NCBI RefSeq assembly: GCF_027460065.1
Contig: NZ_JAPYZZ010000001.1
Coordinates: 826,501-890,500 of the forward strand
Origin: Martinezella rhizogenes
GTDB taxonomy: Bacteria > Pseudomonadota > Alphaproteobacteria > Rhizobiales > Rhizobiaceae
Direction: 5' to 3'
DNA length: 64,000 bases
Shown here: positions 44,847 through 54,038 of the stretch, one piece after another
Layout: every line of letters begins with the position of its first letter
Numbering within the stretch: position 1 is the stretch's first letter
Program-made: the position numbers and the translations under genes
Notes under the pieces: model-generated
The model's input: only the letters and a program-made list of their open reading frames with translations
The model's database searches: none
Told to the model about the DNA's origin: nothing

Positions 44847-47800
44847 ATGTCATTTCATATCACCCCGACCGCCGCCGCCCGTGATTCCGAGACGAAGCAG
44901 ATCGATCACAACGATTCGATCCGTGCGTCCTATATGACGATCGAGGAACTGCATGATGCCGGTGCCGCGCTTTCCCGCGACGGTGCCGACAGTCTTCCCG
45001 GCTTCATGGAATTCGATTTCTTCGAGCGTCACCGCGAGAACGAAAAGGAAATCCTGCGGGTTTACCGCACGACGGCCGTCGACGCCGAAAACGGTGCAAC
45101 GATCACGCCGGCGGCGGAATGGCTGCTCGACAACCACTACGTCATCGAAGAGGCGATCCAGGAAGTGCGGCGCGATTTTCCGCGCAAATTCTATCGCCAG
45201 CTGCCAACGATGACGGTGGGCGGGGTGACCATTCCGCGCGTCATGGCGCTCGGCTGGCTTTATGTCGCCCATACCCACAGCACGGTTTCGCGCGAAAACA
45301 TGACGGCGCTGGTGGATGGCTACCAGACCTCGAAGACACTGCAGATCGGCGAATTGTGGGCGCTGCCGTCGATCATCCGTTTTGTCCTCATCGAAAATCT
45401 CCGCCGCATCTCCATTCGCGTCGAGCGTTCGCGCCGCATGCGCCAGAAGGCGAACGAGGTCGTTGACGAGATCATCCGGTTGAACGATGCCGAAGCGTCG
45501 GCGGCACTTCTGAAACAGGTCGATTCGCTAGTCGATGATCCGACCTTTGCGACGCAGTTCCTCTATCGTCTGCGCAATGGCTCGCAGACATCGGGTTTTG
45601 CCGTTGCCTGGCTCGAAGAGCGTCTGCATGCCGCGGGCACCGACGCCGAAAACGTCATGATGGCGGAACATAACCGCCTGGCATCCGGCAATGTGACGAT
45701 GGGCAACATCGTCAAGAGCCTGCGTGAAATTGACGATACCGAATGGTCGGTGTGGTTCGAGGAAGTCAGCCATATCGACAAGGTCCTGCGCGAGGAGACC
45801 GACTACGAGATTCTCGATTTCGGTTCGCGCAACACCTATCGCAATACGATCGAGCTTCTGGCGCGCCGCTCGCCCAAGACCGAAGTGGAGGTGGCGCGTG
45901 CCGCCGTCGAAATGGCGCGGTCCGATCTGCCTGCGGGCGCTGACGAAAACCATCGCGTCAATGTCGGCTCGGTGCTCGTCGGTCAGCGCCGCTTCGAGCT
46001 TGAAAAGATGCTTGGCTATCGGCCGCTCGTATCGCAGCATATCGTCCGCTCGATGCGCAAGTTCAACTGGCTCGCAATCGCGGCGCCGGTGCTCCTTATT
46101 ACGGCGGTCGCCATGCTCGCGGTCGGCTGGTTCCTGGCAAAAGCGGGCATGCCCTGGTATGTCGTGACCGCGTTCCTGCTGATGTTTGCATTGCCGGCCT
46201 CCGAGGGCGCGACCGGGCTTTTCAACACGCTCGTAACCTTCTTCGTGAAGCCGTTCCGGCTCGTCGGATACGAATTCAAGAACGGCATTCCTGAGGATGC
46301 CCGCACCCTGGTCGCCGTGCCCTGCATGCTGACCAGCCGCGACAGCGTCGATGAGATGATGCGCAATATCGAGGTGCATTATCTCGCTAACCCGCATGGC
46401 GAGATTTATTTCTCGCTGGTGAGCGACTGGCGTGATGCGCAATATGAGCAATCCGATGACGACATCGAGATTCTCGACTATGCCAAGCGCGAGCTTGCGG
46501 CGCTGAACAGCCGTTATGCGTTTGACGGCAAGACACGTTTCTACCTGCTGCATCGCCGCCGCATCTATAATTCGGCCGAAGGCTGCTGGATGGGCTGGGA
46601 GCGTAAGCGCGGCAAGCTGCATGAGTTGAACATGCTGCTGCGCGGCGACAAGGACACGACTTTCCTCGGCGGCGCGAATATCGTGCCGGCCGATGTCAAA
46701 TATGTCATGACGCTCGATGCCGATACACGCCTGATGCGCGACGCGGTGACCAAGCTTGTCGGCAAGATGCACCACCCGATCAACCGCCCCAAGATCGATC
46801 CGGTTTCCGGTCGTGTCGTGGAAGGTTACGGCCTGTTGCAGCCGCGTGTTACGCCTTCGCTGACGACCGGTAAGGACGCCTCCGTCTTCCAGCGCGTCTT
46901 CTCGATCAATCGCGGCATCGATCCTTATGTCTTCACCGTCTCCGATGTCTATCAAGACCTGACCTCCGAAGGCACCTTCACCGGCAAGGGGCTTTATGAC
47001 GTGGACGCCTTCGAAGCGGCGCTGAAGGGTCGGATCGAAGAAAACTCCATCCTCAGCCACGATCTGCTCGAAGGCTCCTTCGCGCGCTGCGCGCTGGTGA
47101 CCGATGTGGAACTGGTCGAGGATTTCCCGACCCGCTACGAGGTGGAAGTCTCGCGCCAGCACCGCTGGGCGCGTGGCGACTGGCAGCTGCTTCCCTTCAT
47201 CCTTGACCGTGCCCGTGGTGTTACCGCCATCGGCCGCTGGAAGATGGTCGACAATCTTCGTCGCTCGCTGACGCCTATCGCCTGGTTCTTCGCTTCGATC
47301 CTCGGCTGGTATTTCATGGATCCGCTCGGTGCGCTGATCTGGCAGATCCTGCTGATCTTCTCGCTGTTTGTCGCGCCTACGCTCTCGTTGCTCTCCGGTC
47401 TCGTGCCGCGCTCCACCGATATCGTGCCGCAGGCGCATTTCCACACCATTTGGTCGGAAATCCGTGCCACCAATGCGCAGGTTGCGCTGCGTATCGTCTT
47501 CATTGCCGATGCCGCCTGCATGATGACGGATGCGATCGTCCGTTCGCTTTACCGTCTGCTCGTCAGCCACAAGCTGATGCTGGAATGGCGCACCGCCGCC
47601 AGCATGCAGTCCAGCGCGCAGGGCAGCATCGTCGATTATTACCGCCAGATGTGGCATGCGCCCGTGGTGGCCATGCTCGGCCTGTTGTTTGCGGCGCTGC
47701 CGGGCGACAATGCCTTCCTGATCGGCATTCCCTTCACGCTGCTCTGGGTTCTGTCTCCCGCCGTTGCATGGTATGTCAGCCAGTCTGCGGAAACCGAAGA

Positions 47801-50800
47801 CCGGCTGTTCGTTTCCGAGCACGTCTCCTTCGAACTGCGCAAGATCGCGCGCCGCACCTGGCGTTATTACGAGGCTTTCGTGACGCCGCAGGAAAACCAC
47901 CTGCCGCCGGACAATTTCCAGGAGACGCCGGAGCCGATCGTTGCTTCGCGCACCTCGCCCACCAATATCGGCGTCTATCTGCTCTCCGTCATCTCGGCGC
48001 GCCAGTTCGGCTGGATCAGCTTTGCCGATACGCTGGAGAGGATCGAAAACACGATCCAGACCGTCGAGAAGATGGAAAAATATCGTGGCCATCTCTACAA
48101 CTGGTATCACACTGATACATTGCAGACGCTTGGACCGCGCTATGTTTCGGCCGTGGACAGCGGCAACCTCGCTGGTCACCTGATTGCGGTTTCGTCCGCC
48201 TGCCGCGACTGGGCGGAAGCCCCTTCCGCCCATCTTCAGGGCAATCTGGATGGTATTGGCGACGTTGCTGGCATCCTGCGCGAAACGCTGAAGGCGCTGC
48301 CCGACAACCGCAAGAACCTGCGTCCGCTGCACCGCCGTCTCGAAGAGCGTATCATCGGCTTCTCGAACGCGCTCGCCTCCGTCAAGCGCGAGCATGAATT
48401 TGCGTCGATCCGCGTCATCAATCTGGCGGTGCTCGCACGCGACATTCAGAAGCTCGCCACCAATGTTGATCACGAGGTGAAGTCCGCGCAGAGTGCGGAA
48501 GTGACCCGCTGGGCGCAATTGCTGGTGGAATCCTGTGAAGCGCATATTTCCGACAGCGCCATCGACCTCACCAATATGGAGCCGCTGCGCCAGCGTCTCG
48601 CATCATTGCGCGATCGCAGCCGCAACCTCGCCTTCTCGATGGATTTCACCTTCCTTTACCGCAAGGATCGTCGTCTTCTGTCGATCGGTTATCGTGTTGA
48701 AAGCAAGGAGCTGGACGAGGCCTGCTACGACCTTCTGGCCTCCGAATGCCGCCTGACCAGCCTGTTTGCCATCGCCAAGGGCGATCTGCCGACTGAACAC
48801 TGGTACCGTCTCGGCCGCCAGGTCGTGCCGATCGGTGCGCAGGGCGCGTTGGTGTCGTGGTCGGGCTCGATGTTCGAATATCTGATGCCGCCGCTTGTCA
48901 TGCAGGAGCGTCAGGGTGGCATCCTCAACCAGACCAACAATCTGATCGTCAAGGAACAGATGAACCATGGACGCCGTCTCGGCACGCCATGGGGCATTTC
49001 CGAAGCGGCTTTCAACGCCCGCGATCACAACATGAACTACCAGTACACCAACTTCGGTGTGCCGACGCTTGGCCTTAAGCGCGGCCTTGGCCAGAATGCG
49101 GTGATTGCGCCTTACGCATCGATCCTCGCCAGCCAGTATGATCCGGATGGTGCGCTTGAGAACCTCGACAAACTGCGAAAGCTTGGCGCACTTGGCCAGT
49201 ATGGTTTCCACGATGCGGTGGATTTCACGCCGACACGTGTGCCTGACGGTAAGGTCTGCGCGGTCGTCTACAACTATTATGCTCACCATCACGGCATGTC
49301 GATTGCGGCCGTCGCCAACGTCGCCTTCGATGGCGTGTTGCGCGAACTCTTCCATTCCGATCCGGTGATCGAAGCGGCCGAATTGCTGCTCCAGGAAAAG
49401 GCGCCGCGCGAAGTACCGGTCATGAGCGCCAAATACGAGCCAGAAACACCCGGCAAGGAACAGGCCGACCTGCTGCGTGCGGAAGTGCGCTCCATTGCCG
49501 ATCCGGCGGTGCGAGATCGCGAGGTGGTGTTCCTCTCGAATGGCCACTATTCCACCATGCTCACCTCGACGGGCGCGGGTTATTCGAAGTGGAACGGGCA
49601 GGCAATTTCCCGCTGGAAGGCCGATCCGACCGATGACCGCTGGGGCACCTTCATCTTCCTGCGTGACACCACCAATGGACAGTGGTGGAGTGCGACAGCG
49701 GAGCCGCGTGTCTTCGAGGGTGAAAAGACCAAGACGGTCTTCACCGATGACAAGGCCGAATTCCACAAGACAACAGGCGATCTGCAGAGCGTGGTCGAAT
49801 GCATCGTCGCCACCGAGCACGATGCCGAAGGCCGTCGCGTCACCCTGCTTAATGTCGGTTCTGAGGATCGCTATATCGAAGTGACCTCCTATATGGAGCC
49901 TGTCATCGCGTCTGAAGATGACGACAACGCCCATCCGCTGTTCTCGCGCATGTTCGTGCAGACGGAGATCGGCCGCCGCGGCGACGTCATCCGTGCGTGG
50001 CGCAACCGTCGCAGCCCGAACGAGCCGGGCACCGTCATTGCGCATCTGGCGGCCGACAATGCCGGCCCGTCGCGCCCGACGGAGTTCGAGACCGATCGCG
50101 CCAAGTTCATTGGTCGCGGACGGTCGCTGCGCGAAGCGGCGGCATTCGATGCCGGCGCGACGCTCTCCAGCACCGATGGTTTCACGCTGGATCCGATCCT
50201 GTCACTACGGCGTACCGTGCGCGTGCCGGCGGGCAAGAAGGTGAGTGTGATCTTCTGGACGATTGCTGCGCCAAGCCGTGAAGAAGTCGACAAGGCAATC
50301 GACCGTTATCGTCATCCGGATGCCTTCGCGCATGAACTTGTGCATGCCTGGACGCGTACGCAGGTACAGATGCGCCATGTGGGCGTTACCTCGCAGCAGG
50401 CGGCCGCCTTCCAGCATCTCGGTCGTTACCTGACCTACCCGGACATGCATCTGCGTGCGGATTCGGAAACGCTGAAAACGGGCCTCGCCTCGCAGCGCGC
50501 CTTGTGGCCGCTTGCCATTTCGGGCGATTTCCCGATTTTCAGCCTGCGCATCAATGACGACATGGACATGGATATCGCCCGCGAGGCGCTGAGCGCCCAC
50601 GAATATTTGCGTTCGCGCGGCGTGATCTTCGATCTTGTCATCGTCAACGAACGGGCTGCGTCCTATGCGCAGGACATGCAGCATGCGCTCGATCATATTT
50701 CCGAGACGCAGCGCCGCATCAATCCTGCCGATGGCGGTCGCCCGCACGTCTTCTCCGTTCGCCGCGACCTGATGGACGAAGAGACCTGGAGCGCGCTTCT

Positions 50801-53342
50801 CGCCGCTTCCCGTGTCGTGCTGCATGTGCGCAACGGCAAGATTGTCGATCAGATCAACCGCGCGGTCTCGCTGTTTGCGGCCAATCGTGGTCCTGACGGC
50901 ACCTCCGATGTTGCACAGGCCCGTCTGCCCGTGCCGGCCTTCCCGGTTGCGGAGGCGGTCGAGGATGCGGGCGATCTCGATTTCTGGAACGGTTTCGGCG
51001 GCTTTGCCAAGAACGGCCAGGAATATGTTGTGCGCCTGAATGGCGGGCAGTCCACGCCGCATCCATGGATCAACGTTATCTCGAACGAGAATTTCGGTTT
51101 CCATATTTCGGCCGAAGGCGCCGGTTTCAGCTGGAGCCGCAATTCGCGCGATTATCAGCTGACGCCCTGGACCAATGATCCCGTCATCAACCGGCCGGGT
51201 GAGGCCTTCTATGTCGCCGACGTGGAAACAGGAAAGCTCTATACGCCCTGTGCCGCGCTGTCGCGTGATCCAGAAGCCATGTTCGAAACCCGCCATGGTC
51301 TTGGTTACTCCATCCTGACCGGCGTGGCGGACACGCTCGAAGTCGAGCTGACGCAAACAGTTGACCGCGAAAAGCCGGTCAAGTTCTCGCAGGTCATCGT
51401 GCGCAACAAGGGTTCGAAAAGCCGTCGTCTCAAGGTCTATGCCTATGTGGAGTGGGTGCTTGGCAATAATGGCCAGAAATCCGCGCCGTTTATCCTGAGC
51501 AGGCATGATGCGGGCAACAACGCGATCTTCGCATCCAACCCCTACAGCATCGACTATAGCGCCCGCACCTCGTTCCTGACACTCGATAGTGAGGCCAGCG
51601 GCTTCACCACAAGCCGCCGGGAATTCATCGGCCGCTTCGGTTCGGCGCAGGCGCCGCAGGGCATCGTGTCCGGTGCCGCACTCAGCGGCAGCACCGAGGT
51701 TGACGGAGATCCCTGTGCCGCGCTGATGCAGGAAATCCACCTGAAGCCCGGCGAAGAACGCCACATGACCTTCATTCTCGGCGATGCCGACAATGCGGAA
51801 GAGGCCGAAGCGCTGGTGAAGGATGTTCGCCAGGCGGACTTCCTGTCTGTGTTGGAAGAAAGCAAGGCATTCTGGACGGGTTTTACCGGCCAGTTGCAGG
51901 TCTCCACGCCCGATGCCGGCTTCAACCATATGGTCAATAGCTGGCTGCCCTATCAGGCGCTGGCCTGCCGCATTCTGGCGCGTACCGCCTTTTACCAGTC
52001 GAGCGGCGCCTTCGGCTTCCGTGACCAGTTGCAGGATACGCTGGCCTTCCTGCTCTACCAGCCGGATCTCGCCCGCAAGCAAATCCTGCGCGCGGCAGGC
52101 CGCCAGTTCCCGGAAGGCGACGTACAGCATTGGTGGCTGCCGCTGACGGGCGCCGGTGTTCGCACGACCATCTCGGACGACGTCGTCTGGCTCGCTTATG
52201 CGATCAACCAGTATGTTTCGGCGACTGGCGACGCCGCCATCCTTGATGAGAGCATTCCTTTCCTGAAGGGACCGGCATTGATGCCCGGTCAGCACGATGC
52301 TTTCTTCCAGCCGGAAACGAGTGACAGATCCGCCACGCTTTACGAACATGCGGCGCTGGCGCTCGATCTTGCCATTCACCGCACGGGGGAGAACGGCCTG
52401 CCGCTGATCCTCGGCGGCGACTGGAACGACGGCATGAACCGTGTGGGTGTTGGCGGCAAGGGCACGAGCGTCTGGCTCGGCTGGTTCCTGGCCGGTGCGC
52501 TTCGCGATTTCATCGGTATCGCCGAGAAGCGCGGTGATACCGACCGGGTCGGGAAATGGGCCTCGCACCGTGAAAAACTGCGCCAGACGCTGGAAACGGC
52601 GGGCTGGGATGGCAGCTATTATCGTCGCGGCTATTTCGATGACGGCACGCCGCTCGGTTCGGCCAGCAGCGAGGAATGCCAGATCGATTCGCTCGGCCAG
52701 AGCTGGAGCGTTCTCTCCGGTGAGGGTGAGGAAGGCCGGTCACGCCAGGCGATGGACGCCGTCATGGAGCATCTGGTCGACGAAAAGACTGGTATCATCC
52801 GGCTGTTCACACCGCCCTTCTCGCGTGCCCCGCATGATCCGGGCTACATAAAGGGATATCCGCCGGGTGTGCGCGAAAACGGCGGACAATATACCCATGC
52901 GGTGACCTGGGTGGTTCTTGCGCTTGCCAAGCAGGGCCGCGCGCAGGAGGCCTGGAACTGCTTCAAGCTGCTTAACCCGGTCAACCACGCGCTGGATGCG
53001 GCGTCGTCGGAAACCTATCGGGTCGAACCCTATGTGGTGACCGCCGATGTTTATGGTGAAGGCGCCTATGCCGGCCGTGGCGGCTGGAGCTGGTACACCG
53101 GCTCCGCCGGCTGGCTCTACCGTGCCGCTGTCGAGGGTATTCTCGGTGTCACCCGCACCGACGGAAAGCTGCATATTTCGCCGTCGCTGCCGGAAGACTG
53201 GAGCGGTTTCTCGATCAAGATAACGCTCGACGGCAAGGTCAAGGACATCGTCGTTAGCCGCAAGGCCGGCGCGACGGACGTCTCCGTGTCCGTCGACGGT
53301 AAGGACCTGGCGGCCGGTGATGGGGTTATCCCCTTCGACTGA
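44847..53342 (+). CDS. chvB: Cyclic beta-1,2-glucan synthase
   Basis: At 2831 residues this is the NdvB/ChvB-type synthase, an inner-membrane enzyme that starts, elongates and cyclises beta-1,2-glucan from UDP-glucose. Order: N-terminal GT84 region with membrane helices near 404-470 (FNWLAIAAPVLLITAVAML); glycosyltransferase core about 560-790 with the metal-binding DAD in VMTLDADTRLM and QHRWARGDWQ near 770; more helices about 810-970; a glucoamylase-like domain near 1260-1520; and a C-terminal phosphorylase (GH94) domain about 2350-2790 that sets ring size (GGDWNDGMNRVG, WYTGSAGWLYRA). Cyclic glucans serve osmotic adaptation and plant attachment. The ribosome-binding site before 44847 is weak. 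Confidence 0.97.
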   Translation: MSFHITPTAAARDSETKQIDHNDSIRASYMTIEELHDAGAALSRDGADSLPGFMEFDFFERHRENEKEILRVYRTTAVDAENGATITPAAEWLLDNHYVIEEAIQEVRRDFPRKFYRQLPTMTVGGVTIPRVMALGWLYVAHTHSTVSRENMTALVDGYQTSKTLQIGELWALPSIIRFVLIENLRRISIRVERSRRMRQKANEVVDEIIRLNDAEASAALLKQVDSLVDDPTFATQFLYRLRNGSQTSGFAVAWLEERLHAAGTDAENVMMAEHNRLASGNVTMGNIVKSLREIDDTEWSVWFEEVSHIDKVLREETDYEILDFGSRNTYRNTIELLARRSPKTEVEVARAAVEMARSDLPAGADENHRVNVGSVLVGQRRFELEKMLGYRPLVSQHIVRSMRKFNWLAIAAPVLLITAVAMLAVGWFLAKAGMPWYVVTAFLLMFALPASEGATGLFNTLVTFFVKPFRLVGYEFKNGIPEDARTLVAVPCMLTSRDSVDEMMRNIEVHYLANPHGEIYFSLVSDWRDAQYEQSDDDIEILDYAKRELAALNSRYAFDGKTRFYLLHRRRIYNSAEGCWMGWERKRGKLHELNMLLRGDKDTTFLGGANIVPADVKYVMTLDADTRLMRDAVTKLVGKMHHPINRPKIDPVSGRVVEGYGLLQPRVTPSLTTGKDASVFQRVFSINRGIDPYVFTVSDVYQDLTSEGTFTGKGLYDVDAFEAALKGRIEENSILSHDLLEGSFARCALVTDVELVEDFPTRYEVEVSRQHRWARGDWQLLPFILDRARGVTAIGRWKMVDNLRRSLTPIAWFFASILGWYFMDPLGALIWQILLIFSLFVAPTLSLLSGLVPRSTDIVPQAHFHTIWSEIRATNAQVALRIVFIADAACMMTDAIVRSLYRLLVSHKLMLEWRTAASMQSSAQGSIVDYYRQMWHAPVVAMLGLLFAALPGDNAFLIGIPFTLLWVLSPAVAWYVSQSAETEDRLFVSEHVSFELRKIARRTWRYYEAFVTPQENHLPPDNFQETPEPIVASRTSPTNIGVYLLSVISARQFGWISFADTLERIENTIQTVEKMEKYRGHLYNWYHTDTLQTLGPRYVSAVDSGNLAGHLIAVSSACRDWAEAPSAHLQGNLDGIGDVAGILRETLKALPDNRKNLRPLHRRLEERIIGFSNALASVKREHEFASIRVINLAVLARDIQKLATNVDHEVKSAQSAEVTRWAQLLVESCEAHISDSAIDLTNMEPLRQRLASLRDRSRNLAFSMDFTFLYRKDRRLLSIGYRVESKELDEACYDLLASECRLTSLFAIAKGDLPTEHWYRLGRQVVPIGAQGALVSWSGSMFEYLMPPLVMQERQGGILNQTNNLIVKEQMNHGRRLGTPWGISEAAFNARDHNMNYQYTNFGVPTLGLKRGLGQNAVIAPYASILASQYDPDGALENLDKLRKLGALGQYGFHDAVDFTPTRVPDGKVCAVVYNYYAHHHGMSIAAVANVAFDGVLRELFHSDPVIEAAELLLQEKAPREVPVMSAKYEPETPGKEQADLLRAEVRSIADPAVRDREVVFLSNGHYSTMLTSTGAGYSKWNGQAISRWKADPTDDRWGTFIFLRDTTNGQWWSATAEPRVFEGEKTKTVFTDDKAEFHKTTGDLQSVVECIVATEHDAEGRRVTLLNVGSEDRYIEVTSYMEPVIASEDDDNAHPLFSRMFVQTEIGRRGDVIRAWRNRRSPNEPGTVIAHLAADNAGPSRPTEFETDRAKFIGRGRSLREAAAFDAGATLSSTDGFTLDPILSLRRTVRVPAGKKVSVIFWTIAAPSREEVDKAIDRYRHPDAFAHELVHAWTRTQVQMRHVGVTSQQAAAFQHLGRYLTYPDMHLRADSETLKTGLASQRALWPLAISGDFPIFSLRINDDMDMDIAREALSAHEYLRSRGVIFDLVIVNERAASYAQDMQHALDHISETQRRINPADGGRPHVFSVRRDLMDEETWSALLAASRVVLHVRNGKIVDQINRAVSLFAANRGPDGTSDVAQARLPVPAFPVAEAVEDAGDLDFWNGFGGFAKNGQEYVVRLNGGQSTPHPWINVISNENFGFHISAEGAGFSWSRNSRDYQLTPWTNDPVINRPGEAFYVADVETGKLYTPCAALSRDPEAMFETRHGLGYSILTGVADTLEVELTQTVDREKPVKFSQVIVRNKGSKSRRLKVYAYVEWVLGNNGQKSAPFILSRHDAGNNAIFASNPYSIDYSARTSFLTLDSEASGFTTSRREFIGRFGSAQAPQGIVSGAALSGSTEVDGDPCAALMQEIHLKPGEERHMTFILGDADNAEEAEALVKDVRQADFLSVLEESKAFWTGFTGQLQVSTPDAGFNHMVNSWLPYQALACRILARTAFYQSSGAFGFRDQLQDTLAFLLYQPDLARKQILRAAGRQFPEGDVQHWWLPLTGAGVRTTISDDVVWLAYAINQYVSATGDAAILDESIPFLKGPALMPGQHDAFFQPETSDRSATLYEHAALALDLAIHRTGENGLPLILGGDWNDGMNRVGVGGKGTSVWLGWFLAGALRDFIGIAEKRGDTDRVGKWASHREKLRQTLETAGWDGSYYRRGYFDDGTPLGSASSEECQIDSLGQSWSVLSGEGEEGRSRQAMDAVMEHLVDEKTGIIRLFTPPFSRAPHDPGYIKGYPPGVRENGGQYTHAVTWVVLALAKQGRAQEAWNCFKLLNPVNHALDAASSETYRVEPYVVTADVYGEGAYAGRGGWSWYTGSAGWLYRAAVEGILGVTRTDGKLHISPSLPEDWSGFSIKITLDGKVKDIVVSRKAGATDVSVSVDGKDLAAGDGVIPFD

Positions 53343-53699
53343 TATGACATGCTCCTGTGCGCCTTTAAACCCAGGCCCCTGCGGTGACGCAGGGGCCTGG
53401 GTTTTTGTGGGGCAAGCTTTCTCCTCTGGTTCGCTATGCTCAGCCCCCTTCGAAATCATCGACCGAAGATCGGCGGTAATCGAACAGGGTATCCACGAGA
53501 GCCACGATCAGCGGGGCCGGATTGTCAGGTCATGAAGGCCGCGATCCCTTCAGGCCGAGAAGGCAGTCGCGAGAGAGCCATTTCCCAAAGATGTTCCATG
53601 GCAGGGAATCGGCATGTATGGTCCGTTTCAGAAAACGACCGTAACGCAGGAGTCTTCGTCGATTTCTCTGTGAACTAGGCGGATCGGGAAGGAGGGGCT
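53343..53699. other. 357-bp stretch after chvB, no supported gene
   Basis: Past the chvB terminator there are overlapping short open frames, none with a ribosome-binding site or codon bias. The last 15 bases carry the GGAAGGAGGGG ribosome-binding site of the next small gene, so a promoter for that gene should lie here. Confidence 0.5.
53367..53406 (+). terminator. Rho-independent terminator of chvB
   Basis: Perfect 17-base arms from AAACCCAGGCCCC to GGGGCCTGGGTTT around the loop GTGA, then TTTGT, 24 bases after the stop. Confidence 0.95.
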
Positions 53700-53945
53700 T
53701 TGCAGTTCAGCGCATCTTCTACGGAAACCGCCCTGCTGGCATCGTTTACCATTCTTTCCCTGGCCTTGTCGTGCTGGTTGGCACGCTATCCTCGGAAAAC
53801 GAGCGTCGGAATCATGCTCGGCGTGTTTCTCGGAATTTTAGCATTCAACGTCGTCGCAGGTTTTGTTGCCTTCCTGGGGAATGTTCTGCCCTTCGGGCAG
53901 ATAGATTTTTGGCTGTCAAATTCTCTGGCCGGAATTTTCCGATAG
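53700..53945 (+). CDS. Small two-helix membrane protein (81 aa), unknown function
   Basis: The frame opens with TTG, 7 bases after a strong GGAAGGAGGGG ribosome-binding site, and runs 81 residues. Two hydrophobic helices are visible (ALLASFTILSLALSCWLA near 12-29 and VGIMLGVFLGILAFNVVAGF near 36-55), with a basic RYPRKTS loop between them, then a short amphipathic tail. I do not recognise a family. It lies between chvB and chvA, on the chvB strand but after the chvB terminator, and convergent with chvA. The ribosome-binding site is the main support; expression is unproven. Confidence 0.55.
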   Translation: MQFSASSTETALLASFTILSLALSCWLARYPRKTSVGIMLGVFLGILAFNVVAGFVAFLGNVLPFGQIDFWLSNSLAGIFR

Positions 53946-53989
53946 GCGATCCATGGTTCGCCCGGTCTCGGGAAAGCGGGCAAAGAAAA

Positions 53990-54015
53990 AGGGCGGACAA
54001 CGCTGTCCGCCCTTG
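53990..54015. terminator. Terminator of chvA
   Basis: AAGGGCGGACA and TGTCCGCCCTT pair around ACGC; on the minus strand it is followed by TTTCTTTGCC, right after the chvA stop, so it serves chvA and possibly the convergent small gene. Confidence 0.88.
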
Positions 54016-54038
54016 CTTTACTTGTCTCGGCCAAGGCC

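Noticed and set aside
45528-48545. A 1005-residue open frame on the minus strand within chvB
   Set aside because: It is antisense to conserved chvB, has no recognisable domain and follows from the high GC and lack of stops in the opposite frame.
53436-53678. An 80-residue plus-strand frame after chvB
   Set aside because: No ribosome-binding site; composition looks random. The next frame, at 53700, has much better support.
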